A stretch of DNA of 64,000 nucleotides, from NCBI GenBank assembly GCA_002049455.2, contig KV918767.1, positions 242,256 through 306,255 of the forward strand. Direction: 5' to 3'. Every line of letters begins with the position of its first letter. The first letter of the stretch is position 1. The notes beneath the pieces were generated by a model, which ran no database searches, was not told where the DNA came from, and was given only the letters and a program-made list of their open reading frames with translations. The DNA is from Porphyra umbilicalis. Lineage: Eukaryota > Rhodophyta > Bangiophyceae > Bangiales > Bangiaceae. A program made the position numbers and the translations under genes. Shown piece after piece: positions 54,077 through 64,000 of this stretch.

Positions 54077-55002
54077 TCAAGTCAAGCACACCTCCTTCAC
54101 GTCCCCAGGCAGCTCACCCGCGTCGTACACAATGGCAACCGAATTGATGCAATGGCGCTCTTCGGTGGGAGTCATCCCCTCGCCAGTGAATACGTGACCC
54201 AGATGCCCGTGGCATGACGTACACAGGACCTCTGCGCGAGAACCATCGCGCTGCATCCATACAGACCCAGCCACGCACTTGTCGAAGCTGTCCGGTGGAA
54301 ACAGAAGATCACGCAAGGACAACAAAGTGAGGAGAAGCACGAGCGCAGCAGACAGGACCAACGCTCAGTGAAAGGCACCAGAGAACAGCGGAAGCAATAA
54401 GACTGGTTAGTGGACTGCTTGGATGAACGTACGAACAGCTACGCCACGACCGTCGCAGACGGACAGCTCACTACAGTACACCACAACGCGAATTCCATGC
54501 AACATGCCCATGCGCCGTCTAGAGGAGTAACATGACCTTCACCGCCTTCGGCACACCCAACCCGCACCGCTTCCCGCTTCACCAGCACCCAGAACTCCAA
54601 GACATAAATGGGAACGTACGCTGGCCACCCGCAGCCCGAGTTGAACTTGGCCTTGGCCGAATACAGCGGTTGGCTGCAGGCCGCACACTTGAAGAATCCG
54701 TCATCTGGGTACAAGGCGTCGTACTCCCCAGAGAACGGCGCCTCCGTCTGCTTCCTCCTCATAACCGCGTACGCCACGGGGGACAGGAGCCGCCGCCATT
54801 CCGCCTCGGTGCGGTGGACGGCGGCTTTAAAGTTGGATGCGTCCGGCGGGTTGGCGAGCGCCCGAACCCGCCGCGCCATGCGCGTCAACCATCTCGCCAA
54901 GGCGTTGGGGGCGGTCGGCTTCTTGGGGAAGGCCGACGGGGGAAGCGACGAGAAGTAGGGCGAGGACGCCTCCTCCGAGGCGGCCGCCGCATCCGCCGTC
55001 AT
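54077..55002 (-). CDS. MSRB: Methionine-R-sulfoxide reductase B
   Basis: Exon 1 is 55002-54620 and exon 2 is 54287-54077, giving 197 residues. The GC|GTACGT donor and ACAG|CTTC acceptor rebuild the family motif GCGWPAFDK across a 332-base intron. The zinc Cys pairs are CAAC (C106, C109) and CTSC (C150, C153), and the catalytic Cys is C174 in RHCINS. GHLGHVF and GEGMTP are also typical. The enzyme reduces methionine-R-sulfoxide using thioredoxin. The start MTADAAAASEEASSPYFSSL has an ACCATGA context; the frame extends upstream to 55266 with an Arg/Pro-rich leader, which would allow a longer organelle presequence. So the compartment is uncertain, perhaps plastid. Confidence 0.92.
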
Positions 55003-57015
55003 GGTCCAGGGCAGGGGCAGCGGCGGAGGGCGCAGGTGTCCGGCGACGACGGGCAAAGAAGGCGCACAGCGGGGAGACGGCCCGGACGGAAGGGGGCGAG
55101 TGGAGCCAGCCGCGGCAATGCCAGGGGCGCCCGCCACTCGACCGTGGCCGTGGCAACAGCGGCGGTGGTGGGTGTCCAACGTCCGCAACTGCACCGGCAG
55201 CGCGTTCCAAAGCACGACACGGGGCCGCCACGCGTCCAGAGAGTCAGCGCAGCGCAAGAGTGCCACGACACGACGTGCGTGGTTGCTGGCCGCTGGTCAG
55301 GGGGATGGCAGCGGCGGCAAACCGACGCGGCGGATGCGGGTGGCACGCGCGCGGGGGGTGACAAAAAGACAGCCACACACCACGCGCTCGTCGAAGGTGG
55401 CTGGCCGAGACAAACGACGGGCGGACCGCAAGGCAATGGCCGATGGGGATGGCCCGCTGACGAGGCGCGTGTGGGCAGGTTGCGCGCCGACGCAGACGCG
55501 CGCTCGGCGGCGGCCGCCCGCGCTGTGGGGCAACCAGAGCCACGCACGCAGCCGTTGCACCGTGGCTCAGCGCATGGCGGATGCGCTGTGACCAAAGAGA
55601 TTCCGGCGTGTCAATTCTGGCCACGCGTGTCGTGCGGAGAAATGGGATCCGTGCTGAGTCGGCGGCGCGAGGACCGAAACGGCGATTTTTATGGCTGTGT
55701 CCGCGCGTCCGAGAGGACCGCCACCACCAGTGACTCGCGACTCGAGCGTGGCGGTCCTTGCTGGCCTCATCTCAAGCCAGATTTTGCCCAATCACCGCGC
55801 TCTAATCGAGGACTGCTTGGACGTGGACCTCGTTGAACGAGCCTCGCTTGTGTTGCGGACCCGTAGAGAAGTGTGCTTGTCCGAAGTGGGCCGACGAAGC
55901 TCGAAGCGGGCCGACGAAGAACTCCACAGAGCGGCGCGGGTGGATGTCCAGCTCTCTGCCGGGCCAGTACGCTTTTCGTCTCTTTGCTCTATGGAAGGTT
56001 GGATATGGCACTCGAGCATGCCCACCGTCGGGAGCTCCCACAAAGACAAGCTTCTTCGCCTGAGCTCTGAAAGCGCCTGGATGTGTATGGCAGTCTTCAC
56101 GTGCCATACCGTGCGAAGCGGCGAGGCCATGAGAACTAAGTGGATCTCCCGTTTATGGATCTGCTGGTGAGACGCGCAAGATGGTGACGCACGAGTCGGA
56201 CTCTGGTCTATACATGTCCAGGCGCTGTTCGCTGTTTCTTGCCCAGCCATGTGTACACCAGTCTGCTTGAAGCACGGCGCAAATCGGGCAGAAATAACGG
56301 GCAGGCGGCGTGCTCGCATGTGGGCGCCACTGCGTGGGCGTAGCACCTCAGGACGAAGAGGGTCCAACAGTCATGGTGTTAGCGCTTCGACAGTAAATCA
56401 GTCGCCCGCCACCCGTCCACGGTGCGCACCACGTGCCCCGTGTGAATATAGTCAATACGACTGCCACCGCGATGACAGTCCGTGCCGTGGCACGGGTATT
56501 CCGTGAACTCGCGGCTCGTCAGCGCGCACGCGGGCGCGCCGTGTCGCCGCGGGCTCCCCTCCTTTGTCGACGCCGTCGGCGTCGCCCGCTTGCACTCCCA
56601 CGATTTCCAGCGTGGTGTCTTCTTCCACCCCGCGGGCGCCGCCGACGCGGGGTGCGCGTTTGACTGGGGTGCCTCGTTGCATGGCACAAGGGCGAGACCG
56701 GTATCGGCCGCAACGGTGGCAGTGACACGCTGTGGGTTTGGTCGCACCACCCAGGTCGCCGGTGGAGCCGACCGGCGCGTGGACGTGGCGGACGTTGGAA
56801 CCACCAGGCAACTGCACGTGCCGCCCGCACCGATGGATGGGGGACCTTACGGCCACGGTTAGACATCGATGAACCAACAAAAGGTACACGCGACCGGCCG
56901 GTGACGCAGCCGCTGCAAAAGGCCATTGACTCTCCACACAAGCGGGGCTCGTAGGCAGGCCATACGGTCGCCACCGACACCCCCCTCGTCATAGCGCAAA
57001 GGCACGGTGCCCCCA
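55003..57015. other. No supported gene
   Basis: Several overlapping open frames of 100-430 codons on both strands have gene-like length but no recognisable domain, and their start contexts are ordinary. Near 55.88-55.92 kb a GGGCCGACGAAG block is directly repeated. At 55826-55856 a short match to the 60-bp repeat of 26.8 and 39.4 kb may be a decayed third copy. Confidence 0.35.
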
Positions 57016-58022
57016 TCAAGTGCGCTTGACGACCGCCGAAATAACCCCGTGCGGCTCGTCCGTCGGCACGTACAGCCCCTCGGCGGCCGGGCTGCCCTTG
57101 AGCAGCGGCACGACCCCCCCCCCCGCCGGCAGAAAGTGCACGTTGGGCAAACTCAACCGCACCGACGCAATCCCCTCACAGTCGGCTTCGCCGAGGACCG
57201 CCGCGCCGAGCGCGAGCAGCGTCCGCTGCACGCCCGGGCTGTACACCCCCCCGTCCGCCGGGTCACCGAAAAAGGTGGCGAGGATGGCGCCCGCCGCCGC
57301 CGACGCGGCGGCGGCGTAGCCCGCGCCGACGCCGTCGGGGGCGGGCGTGTCGGCGGGCGCCTCCCCCCCCGCGTCGTTGCCAGCTCGTCCCCCGCGGCGC
57401 CCCACCCCCCCGCAAACCGCCACTCGGCCGTTACGTCCGTGCACAGCACCCGGTCGTCGGTCGGGGGCAGCGTCGAGTAGCGGCCGGCGTGGAAGCCCGC
57501 CCACCCGCTCGCCGTCGTCTTGAGCACCCGCACCCCGGCGAGGCCGCCAGAGACGGCGGGCACGCCGCCGCGCTCGAGCGACACGGCCGCGGTGCGGGTG
57601 CCGGCGCCGCCGAGGAAGCCGTGGGGGTGCGCCACCCCGTCGGCGACGACGCGCGTCCACGTCGGTTGCGTGACCGTCACGTCGGCGCCGCCGACGTGGG
57701 GATACTCGGCGAGGAAGGTGGCGGCAATGGCCAAGGCAAACGACTCGGGGGGGGTGGTGGGGTGGCGCCCGGCAACGACGTAGACGACGTTCTTGACCGT
57801 GTCGGTCGAGACGACGCCAGAGTTGTCGCCGTCGGTAAAGGCCGCGTCGGCGCCGCCGCGGAGCAGCACCCCGACGCTCGATTCCGCCCACGTGGCGTGG
57901 CCGTCGGGGGTGGCCGGGCGGGTGGATTTGGCGACGCGCACGCGCGCCTTGCCGTGCACATTGTCGGTGAGGGTGATGCCCGCGGGGGTGGGGGCGTGGG
58001 GGGGGACGCCGGCGGGCGGCAT
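57016..58022 (-). CDS. UOX: Urate oxidase (uricase), frame uncertain in the middle
   Basis: It starts at MPPAGVPPHAPTPAGITLTD (58022, AAGATGCC context). The N-terminal half shows NVHGKARVRVAKSTR with K25, FTDGDNSGVVSTDTVKNVVY with T73, and TTASGWAGFHAGRYSTL followed by TDDRVLCTDVTAEWRF. The C-terminal half, one base out of frame, shows YSPGVQRTLLALGAAVLGEA, LSLPNVHFLPAG with the catalytic His, and PTDEPHGVISAVVK. Lys, Thr and His form the uricase active set. The frame change lies near 57.37-57.41 kb beside C runs: one missing base in the run, or a small intron, would explain it. The position usually Phe before the second GF appears to be Trp. No SKL-type peroxisomal signal ends the protein. 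It oxidises urate in purine catabolism. Confidence 0.85.
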
Positions 58023-58861
58023 CTTGGAAAGGAGGTGGGGGCGGGGGCGAGCTGGGGGAATTCAAAGGAGTGGGAAAAGTGGACAGCAAAGGCGGAGGTG
58101 GTGGCGATCAGAGGTGGGAAGCGAGAGAGTGGGAGCGTAATCCGGCAGCAGAAGCGGGTGGGGGAGCAGGCTTGGCAACTGTAGAGAGTGGCTGCAACGG
58201 GCGGGCGCTGGCGAGCGATCACGGTTGCGGACAGGCGCGCGCCGAGGTGCCTGCCAGCACCAATGCCAGGCAGTCGCGCTGCAGCGGGCGACCGAGACGG
58301 CGCGTCCGGATCAAGGCCCCCGCGACGCGCGTCGCGCAAGCGCCACCCCCCCCATCACATGGATCGCGAGGGGCCCGTTCCTCCGGTGGGGGTCCCCGCG
58401 TGACGCGCCCGCTTTTGCAGCCGTGCGCGCCGATGCGCCGCGAGTGCTCTGCGCATTTAGGGGCCGCCACCCATTCATTCCTCGGCCAGCTGGCAGCGGA
58501 CCACGAGTAGAGGACAGAAAACAAAAAAAAAAACAGCATGAGCACCTGCACGCGCCAGCGGCACCACCGTGCTGCTGTCTCCCATGCTATCCTTCATCGA
58601 CACCGCATGCCTTCACGACCTGTACCATCCGCAGGTGCCCCCACTCTGTCGGTACGTCCTCATCACCTCTTTCCGTCGCTTTCCTGTGTGTCGGCATGTG
58701 GCGGGGTCTCTCGGCGCCTCGCGCATCCCGTTTTTTTCTCGTGACTGCTGCGCCGCACGAGCGCCACCGACACACCGTCAAGCCCAGCGAGCACGCAGCC
58801 GCCCGCGCACAGATGGCAGCGGCGATGGCGTCGAGGCGTCGAAATGGGGGCATCCCCCGTG
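58023..58861. other. Uricase upstream region; no supported gene
   Basis: This region should hold the uricase promoter (reading left) and the 3' end of the next minus-strand gene. Open frames on the plus strand are antisense to low-complexity coding sequence or lack motifs. Confidence 0.4.
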
Positions 58862-61176
58862 TCATGACGACCGCCAACGGGCTGCTCGTGTTGGTGGGGT
58901 CCTCCCGCCGTGCAGACCACCAAACAGACAAAGCAAAGCGGCGCGGCCCGCCCGCAGGCCACGCCGCCCGCCCCCCGCGGCGGCGCGCGCAACCCCAGCG
59001 CGCACCGCGCACGGACGCCGCGCGCCACCGCCGCCACCGCCCGCTGCCGCAGTCCCCCCCGCCCGTCGCATCGCAAAAATCCCCACACACGCACCACGGT
59101 CTCGTGTCGCGTGACGACCCCCCCCCCCCCCCCCCCAACCACCGCCCTCACCCCGCCCGTCGAAAGACGCCGCTGAGGCTGCGGGCGCGCGCGAGGAGGC
59201 CGTCCCCCCCCCCCCCCCCTCCTCCTCCGTCCCCCCCCGGCTCCGCCGCCCGACGGTCGACGGGAGGCGGCCGCGCAGGCGCGACCGCCGCGCATCGTCC
59301 CCCCGCCCGCCGAGGAGGCTGCCGCTCGCGCCGCCGCCGCCGCCGCCGCTGCCGCCGCCGCCACTCGGTCCGGGGGCGCCGCCCCCCCCGCCGGCGCCCG
59401 GCCGCCGCGGGCGGCGGCCGTCAGACGGGCGCGCCCGCCCCCCCGCCCGTGACGCGGCGCCGACCGACGCGCCCGTGGAGGAGGGGAGCGAGTCGGACCC
59501 CCGCGGCGGCAACACGTCCCGGTTGAGCGCGCCGCCGAGCGGCGGCGGCGGCGGGGCGTCAAAGGCCTCGGCCGCCGCGGCCGCCGCCTCGGACGCGTAG
59601 GGCGGGGGGGCGGCGGGCGACGTGGGGGGGCGGCGGCGGCGCCCTCCCGCCGCCGCCGCCGCTGCCCGCCGCCCGCCGGCGTGCCGTAGCCCATCGGGAA
59701 GGCGACGGCCGGCGGCGGTGGCGCGGCGGCCGTGACGGGGGTGAGGAGGCCGAGGAGCGCCGACGATGACGGCGCCGAGTCGGACCGCCGCATCATGCCG
59801 CCAGACGGGGGGCCCTCGTCATCCGTGTCGGTAGTGGCACCGCCGCCGCCGCCGCCACCGCCACCACCGCCGCCGCGCCCGCCGCCGCCGCCGCCGCCCG
59901 GGCGGCGCGCACTCCCCGTCCCCGTGCGCCGCAGCAGGCCGTGCACGCCCCGCCGCACGCCGAGGGTGCTCATGTGGCGCCCCCCCCCCCCCCCCCGCTC
60001 GCCCATGCGGGCCCGGGACCCCCCCTCCCACCCCCCCCCTCGTCCTCGTCTGACGATGGGTAGGCTTCCCCCCTCCCCCCCCCCCCCGCCCGGCGGGGGG
60101 CGGGTGATCCCCCACGCGGCGGTGGCCGCCACCCCCGACGCGGGCCCCGCCCGCACGCGGTCGTCGCGCCACGACGGGGGTACGGGTCCGTCCCCCCCCC
60201 CCGGGGCGGCTGCGAGGCGGCGGTTCGCTTCCGCCAGTTGCAGCCCGAGGCCGTCGACGCGCGCCTGCAGCGCCGTCACGTAGGCCCCCGCGGTCGCCGA
60301 CGCGCGGCCGCGCGACGCGGACGGCGCCCACTCGGCGGTGCCGCCGACAATGGTCGGCGCGCGGGATGACCACAGGTCGGGCGGGAGGCCGTCGCCGCGC
60401 CGCGTGTGCCGCGTCGCCGCGGGCTTGACCGTCGACGGGAGGGGGGGGGGGGGGGGATGGCGCCGGCCGCGCGCGCCGACGCGGCAGCCGCCGCAGCGGC
60501 GGCCGCCGCCGCCGCCGCCGCAGCCAGCCGCCCGCCGCTGCCACCGCCGCCGCCGTCGCCACCACCACCGCCGCGCCCGCCGCCGGTGCGGACCTTCCAC
60601 GACCCGTCTGCGACCGCCGCGGCGGCGGCGGCGGCGGCCTTGTCCCGCTCCGCCGCGAGCATGCGGCTGATGGTGCGGCCGCCGACCGACGGCGGGGGGC
60701 TCGCCGTCGACGAGGAGCGGCGGGGGCGCGCCACCGCCGCCGCTGCGACGGGTGTCGCCGGCACCGGCGGGCCGTCGGCGCCGGCGGCGGCGGCGGCGAG
60801 CGCCGAGTGGGTGGAAAAGGGAAACGCCGGCGGCGGGTGCGGCGGCGGCGGCGGGTGCCCCTCCACGTCGACCGCGGTGGCGGCCGACGGGGTCACCGCC
60901 CGCCCGCCCATGGTGGGCGACCGGCCGTTGGCAAAGGCCGACGCGGAGCGGGGGGCAAGCCGCGACGGGTGGGTGGGGGGGGCGGCCTCCCCTGCGTCTT
61001 GGAGGGACCAACCCCCGGCCGTGGGGTGCGCCGCATCGCCGGCGCCACCCGGCGCCGGCGACGGCGGGGAAAGTGGGGAGACGGGCATGAAACCAAAGTC
61101 GAGCGTCGGGCCGCCGCCGCCCCCACCGCCACCGCCGCCGCCATCAGCACCACCGCGGCCACCCCCACCCCCACCC

Positions 61177-61215
<39 letters not shown>

Positions 61216-61521
61216 ACGGCCGCCGCGACCGCAGCCGCCGCCGCCTCTGCGCCGTCCCCCGCCGGGCGGCGCCCCCCCCCCCCCTTTTTCTTGCGCCCCC
61301 CCCCCCCCCAACCACCGTCGCGCCCGGCGGGAGCACATCGATCGGGGGCCCCGCCGGCACCCCCCCCCCCCCAGCGGCACGTACGCGGTGCGGACGGCAG
61401 ACGAAACCACCTCCCCCGTCGACCGCCGCACGACGCGCCGCCGCCGCACGGCCTTGTACACCCGCCCGGGCGGCGACGGGTCTGCGTACGCCCACAGCGG
61501 GGGCGACGACGTGTCCTCCAT

Positions 61522-61554
<33 letters not shown>

Positions 61555-61819
61555 GGACGGTGGGGGCGGGGGTGGCGGGGGCGGCGGCGGACCCCCCACC
61601 GGCGCCACGTCGAGCGCCGCCCCGATGCGCGCCGCCGCCGACACAAAGTTGACGGTCGTTGAGGAGCGCCGGCGGCCGCCGTCGTCAGACGAGCCGCACG
61701 CGTCGTCGACGCCGTAGTCGCCGTCGTCGTAGGGGGGGGGGGGGGCGGGGGGGGCGGGACCGCCTCCACGCCCGCCCAGGGGGGGGGGCGTGACGCGCCA
61801 TCGTCGCGTCCAAGCTCAT
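58862..61819 (-). CDS. Unidentified Gly/Ala/Pro-rich protein; boundaries approximate
   Basis: Protein-like segments follow one another on the minus strand: YDDGDYGVDDACGSSDDGG near 61.7 kb, SPPLWAYADPSPPGRVYKAV and RRVVRRSTGEVVSSAVRTAY near 61.4-61.5 kb, PPIDVLPPGATVV near 61.3 kb, RTISRMLAAERDKAAAA near 60.65 kb, GAYVTALQARVDGLGLQLAE (a short coiled coil) near 60.25 kb, MSTLGVRRGVHGLLRRTG near 59.95 kb and RRSDSAPSSSALLGLLTPV near 59.75 kb. They are separated by poly-Gly, poly-Ala and poly-Pro tracts, with frame changes at G/C runs. The start near 61819 and stop at 58862 are only likely limits. The family is unknown; a scaffold or regulatory protein is possible. Confidence 0.4.
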
Positions 61820-64000
61820 GGCGCGGCGGCAACGTCAACGCAGGGTGGTTGGGGGGGGGGGGGGGGGGGGGGTGTGCACGCCCGCCGGAAACTGGGGCGG
61901 AGGGAGCAGACGGCCGCAGCGGGCGGCGGCACGCCGACGCGCGCGTCCGCCCACCCACCCGACGGCGGTGATGAGGGCGGCCGCGCCGCCGCCGTGGGCC
62001 CCCCGCCACCCGCGGCGGTACGGCGGCGGCGGCGGGTGCGGCGGGGCGGCGGTGGGGCGCGCGGGGGGGGCCGGGGGGGGTGGGGGGGGTACCCCCGTGC
62101 CGTGACCCCCCACAGTGGCCCCGCCGCCCAACGGGGCGCCACGGTCGGCGGCGGGTGCGGCGCGCAGCGTCGGCGCACCGACGGGGGCCCCACCCCCCGA
62201 CGCGCGCCGCGTGGGGGCGGGGGGCCCGCCCACCCCCCCGCGTGCGGGGCGTGGCGGCGGGGGGTGCCCCCGCCGCCGCGGCGGGGGGTGGGTGCTGCCA
62301 GCCGCCCCATTGCCGCGCCTCAACGGGGCGCCACGGGGGCGCCCCCCCCCCCACCCCGCCCCGGGCGCGGCACCGCCGCGCGCCCACCCCCGCCGGCAGG
62401 GGCACCCGCCGCTCGTGAGGGTGGCGCCAGGGGGGGGGAACCCCGCCGGCGCCGGCGGCGCCCGTCTGACCGCGGCCGCCGCCTGCCTGGCGGCCGCTGG
62501 CGGCTCCCCCTGCCGCCAGCACCTTGTCGCTCGAGTGCACCCCCCCCCCCCCCCCTACCCCGCGTCATCCTACGGGGCCAAACGCGGGGCGACGCCCGCC
62601 GCGGGGGGACCCCCCACGTCCGACACTCGAGACACGAGGCGACGCACACCGCAGGCGGCGGTGCCACCACGCACCGTGGCGGCGGGGGGCGTCGGGGGCG
62701 ACACACCCCCCCCGCGACGCGGCGGCGGCGGCGGCGGCGGCAGCAACGGCGGCGGCAGGGGGCGGTGGCGCGTGGCCGTGGCCGCCGCGGCCGGCGGCGG
62801 CGCGGCGGCGCGCGGCGCGGCGTCGGGCGCGCCACCCGACCAGCGTCGGTACGGCGGCGCCCCCCCCCCCCCCCCCCCACCCCCCCCGCCATTGGCGGTA
62901 CGCGCGGCGCCCCCCCCCCGCCGCGGACGCGGGCGTCGGCAGCGCCGCCGCGTCGGCGGCGGCGCGCACGCCCGCGGGTGGCCGCGTCGGCGGCTGCCGC
63001 GGCGGCGGCCGCCTCCGCCGCCGCCGCAGCCGCCGCGGCAGACGAGGCGGGGGGGTGGCGGCAGCCGCGGGGGGTGGCGGGCGGGGGATGAGGCGCGGAA
63101 ATGGGTGCGCAGCGACGGCAGCGGTGGCCGCCCGCGTTTCGGGGGGGGGCAGAGCGGGAGACGGCAAGACGCGGCGCGGCGCGCCTCGCCGCGCGCCGCG
63201 CGCCGGCGCGCGGCGCCGCGGCGCGTGGCGCCGCCGGTCCGCGGCGGGCGTCGTCGTGCCGCGCGAATCGACGCTGCCGATTGGCCGCGCGGCGGGGAGG
63301 CGCGGCGGGGTGTGCCAGCAGACCCCATTACGGTCGCGCGCGCCGCGTGCCCAGTGCCATAGGCTGGTGGTGGGGGCCCGGCCGGCGCTTCACTCCTCAC
63401 GCCAGCCACGCCGGCGGGGTGGGCTTGGTCCGACCAACTATACAGTACACGGGCGAATCGCCCCGTTTGAACAGAGGGGGGCCGCTTCCCACGCATGCCA
63501 CGTTGCGGGCTGCATCGTCTGCTTTAGAGGAATTTCTCATCGAGGCCCATCAAGCCCCATCGGCCATCGAGATGTGGTTTCGATGGGGGGTTCAGGCCCC
63601 ATCGACACGCCCCATCGAGGGCACTTCTCGATGAGCCGAAAGTGCTCGAGCGGGACCTTGCGTCGATGAGGCCCGTTGGAACACACAGGCTCAGCGGCCA
63701 CGCGACCTCTATCACGTGCAACGAGTTCCTGCAACTCTATTGGACCAGCGGATGCGAAGAGACACGGCCTCTGATCCCGCACAGTGCTTACTGTGGCCGC
63801 GGTCTGCTGCCGTCGTTGCCGACAGTCATTCTTGCTTTGGGGAGTAGAAGCCCGACGGAAGCACAGTCGTGCCATCGCGACCTCCAGCCCATCTCTGTTC
63901 TCTCCACTCCAGCGGGCGTACACTGCCGGCGGGCCAGACTGCCAATGACGCGTTTCCCCCGCCTGTGTCAAACTATCTGCATCGCCGCCGAGCACGTGCG
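61820..64000. other. GC-rich region, then unassigned DNA
   Basis: From 61.8 to 63.3 kb the DNA is extremely GC-rich with a 22-G run (61851-61872) and many C runs; long frames on both strands are not supported as genes. From 63.3 kb GC falls. Near 63.54-63.68 kb, CCCCATCG and CGATGGGG words cluster in both orientations, and similar words occur near 7.9 kb. Confidence 0.4.

Noticed and set aside
55826-55860. Third copy of the 60-bp inverted repeat
   Set aside because: Only about 25 bases match after a gap (GTGGACCTCGTTG and ACGAGCCTCG). It is too weak to call, but it is noted as a possible argument against the terminal-repeat reading.
61790-63362. Frames of over 400 codons on both strands
   Set aside because: They are Arg/Pro/Gly-rich with no motif and broken by G runs; the composition explains the openness.
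63540-63680. Clustered CCCCATCG words as an origin or operator
   Set aside because: The words are irregularly spaced and similar ones occur near 7.9 kb; there is no evidence of function.
1-64000. Retrovirus-like, LTR or Polinton elements
   Set aside because: No reverse transcriptase, integrase, capsid or polymerase block could be recognised; all identified elements are DNA transposons.

Overview
This is a eukaryotic nuclear window. Several genes are split by short GT-AG introns (172-332 bases), products carry plastid-type N-termini, and DNA transposons of eukaryotic superfamilies are abundant. The GC-rich composition, sparse short introns, Ala/Gly/Pro-rich proteins and plastid-targeted redox proteins suggest an alga, perhaps a bangiophyte red alga of the Porphyra/Pyropia type. 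That placement is inference; no rRNA or organelle marker is present.

The window has two halves. Bases 1 to about 41 kb are a transposon landscape: a PIF/Harbinger transposase running off the left edge, two decayed hAT transposases (5.4-6.8 and 19.5-21.5 kb), two TA-flanked elements with a shared inverted-repeat core (7978-8149 and 9147-11696), an open pogo/Tigger transposase (13969-16422), and a three-exon Plavaka/CACTA-like transposase (32271 to 28730, minus strand). Head-to-head with the last is an unidentified three-exon gene (33173-37081), followed by a 1.6-kb G-rich minisatellite. An overabundant CAGTAC/GTACTG hexamer and a pair of 60-bp inverted repeats (26837-26896 and 39435-39494) suggest that these form one large element of about 12.7 kb. 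One two-exon hypothetical gene (26167 to 23535, minus) also lies in this half.

From about 41 kb to 62 kb the DNA is much more GC-rich and carries host-like genes: a possible DNA-binding protein (42085-44994), a predicted secreted Cys-tailed protein (49923 to 45499, minus), two divergent plastid-type CDGSH iron-sulfur proteins (52066 to 51428, minus; 53224-53553, plus), methionine sulfoxide reductase B (55002 to 54077, minus), urate oxidase (58022 to 57016, minus) and a Gly/Ala/Pro-rich protein (about 61.8 to 58.9 kb, minus). MsrB and the CDGSH pair are consistent with plastid redox and Fe-S handling; uricase belongs to purine nitrogen recycling. Nothing shows that they are co-regulated.

Many very long open frames here (all six frames of the minisatellite, both strands of 45.5-50.7 and 58.7-63.4 kb) only reflect scarcity of stop codons in GC-rich repeats. 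Several real genes change frame at or near G/C runs, most often as if one base were missing, so their exact protein sequences are uncertain.
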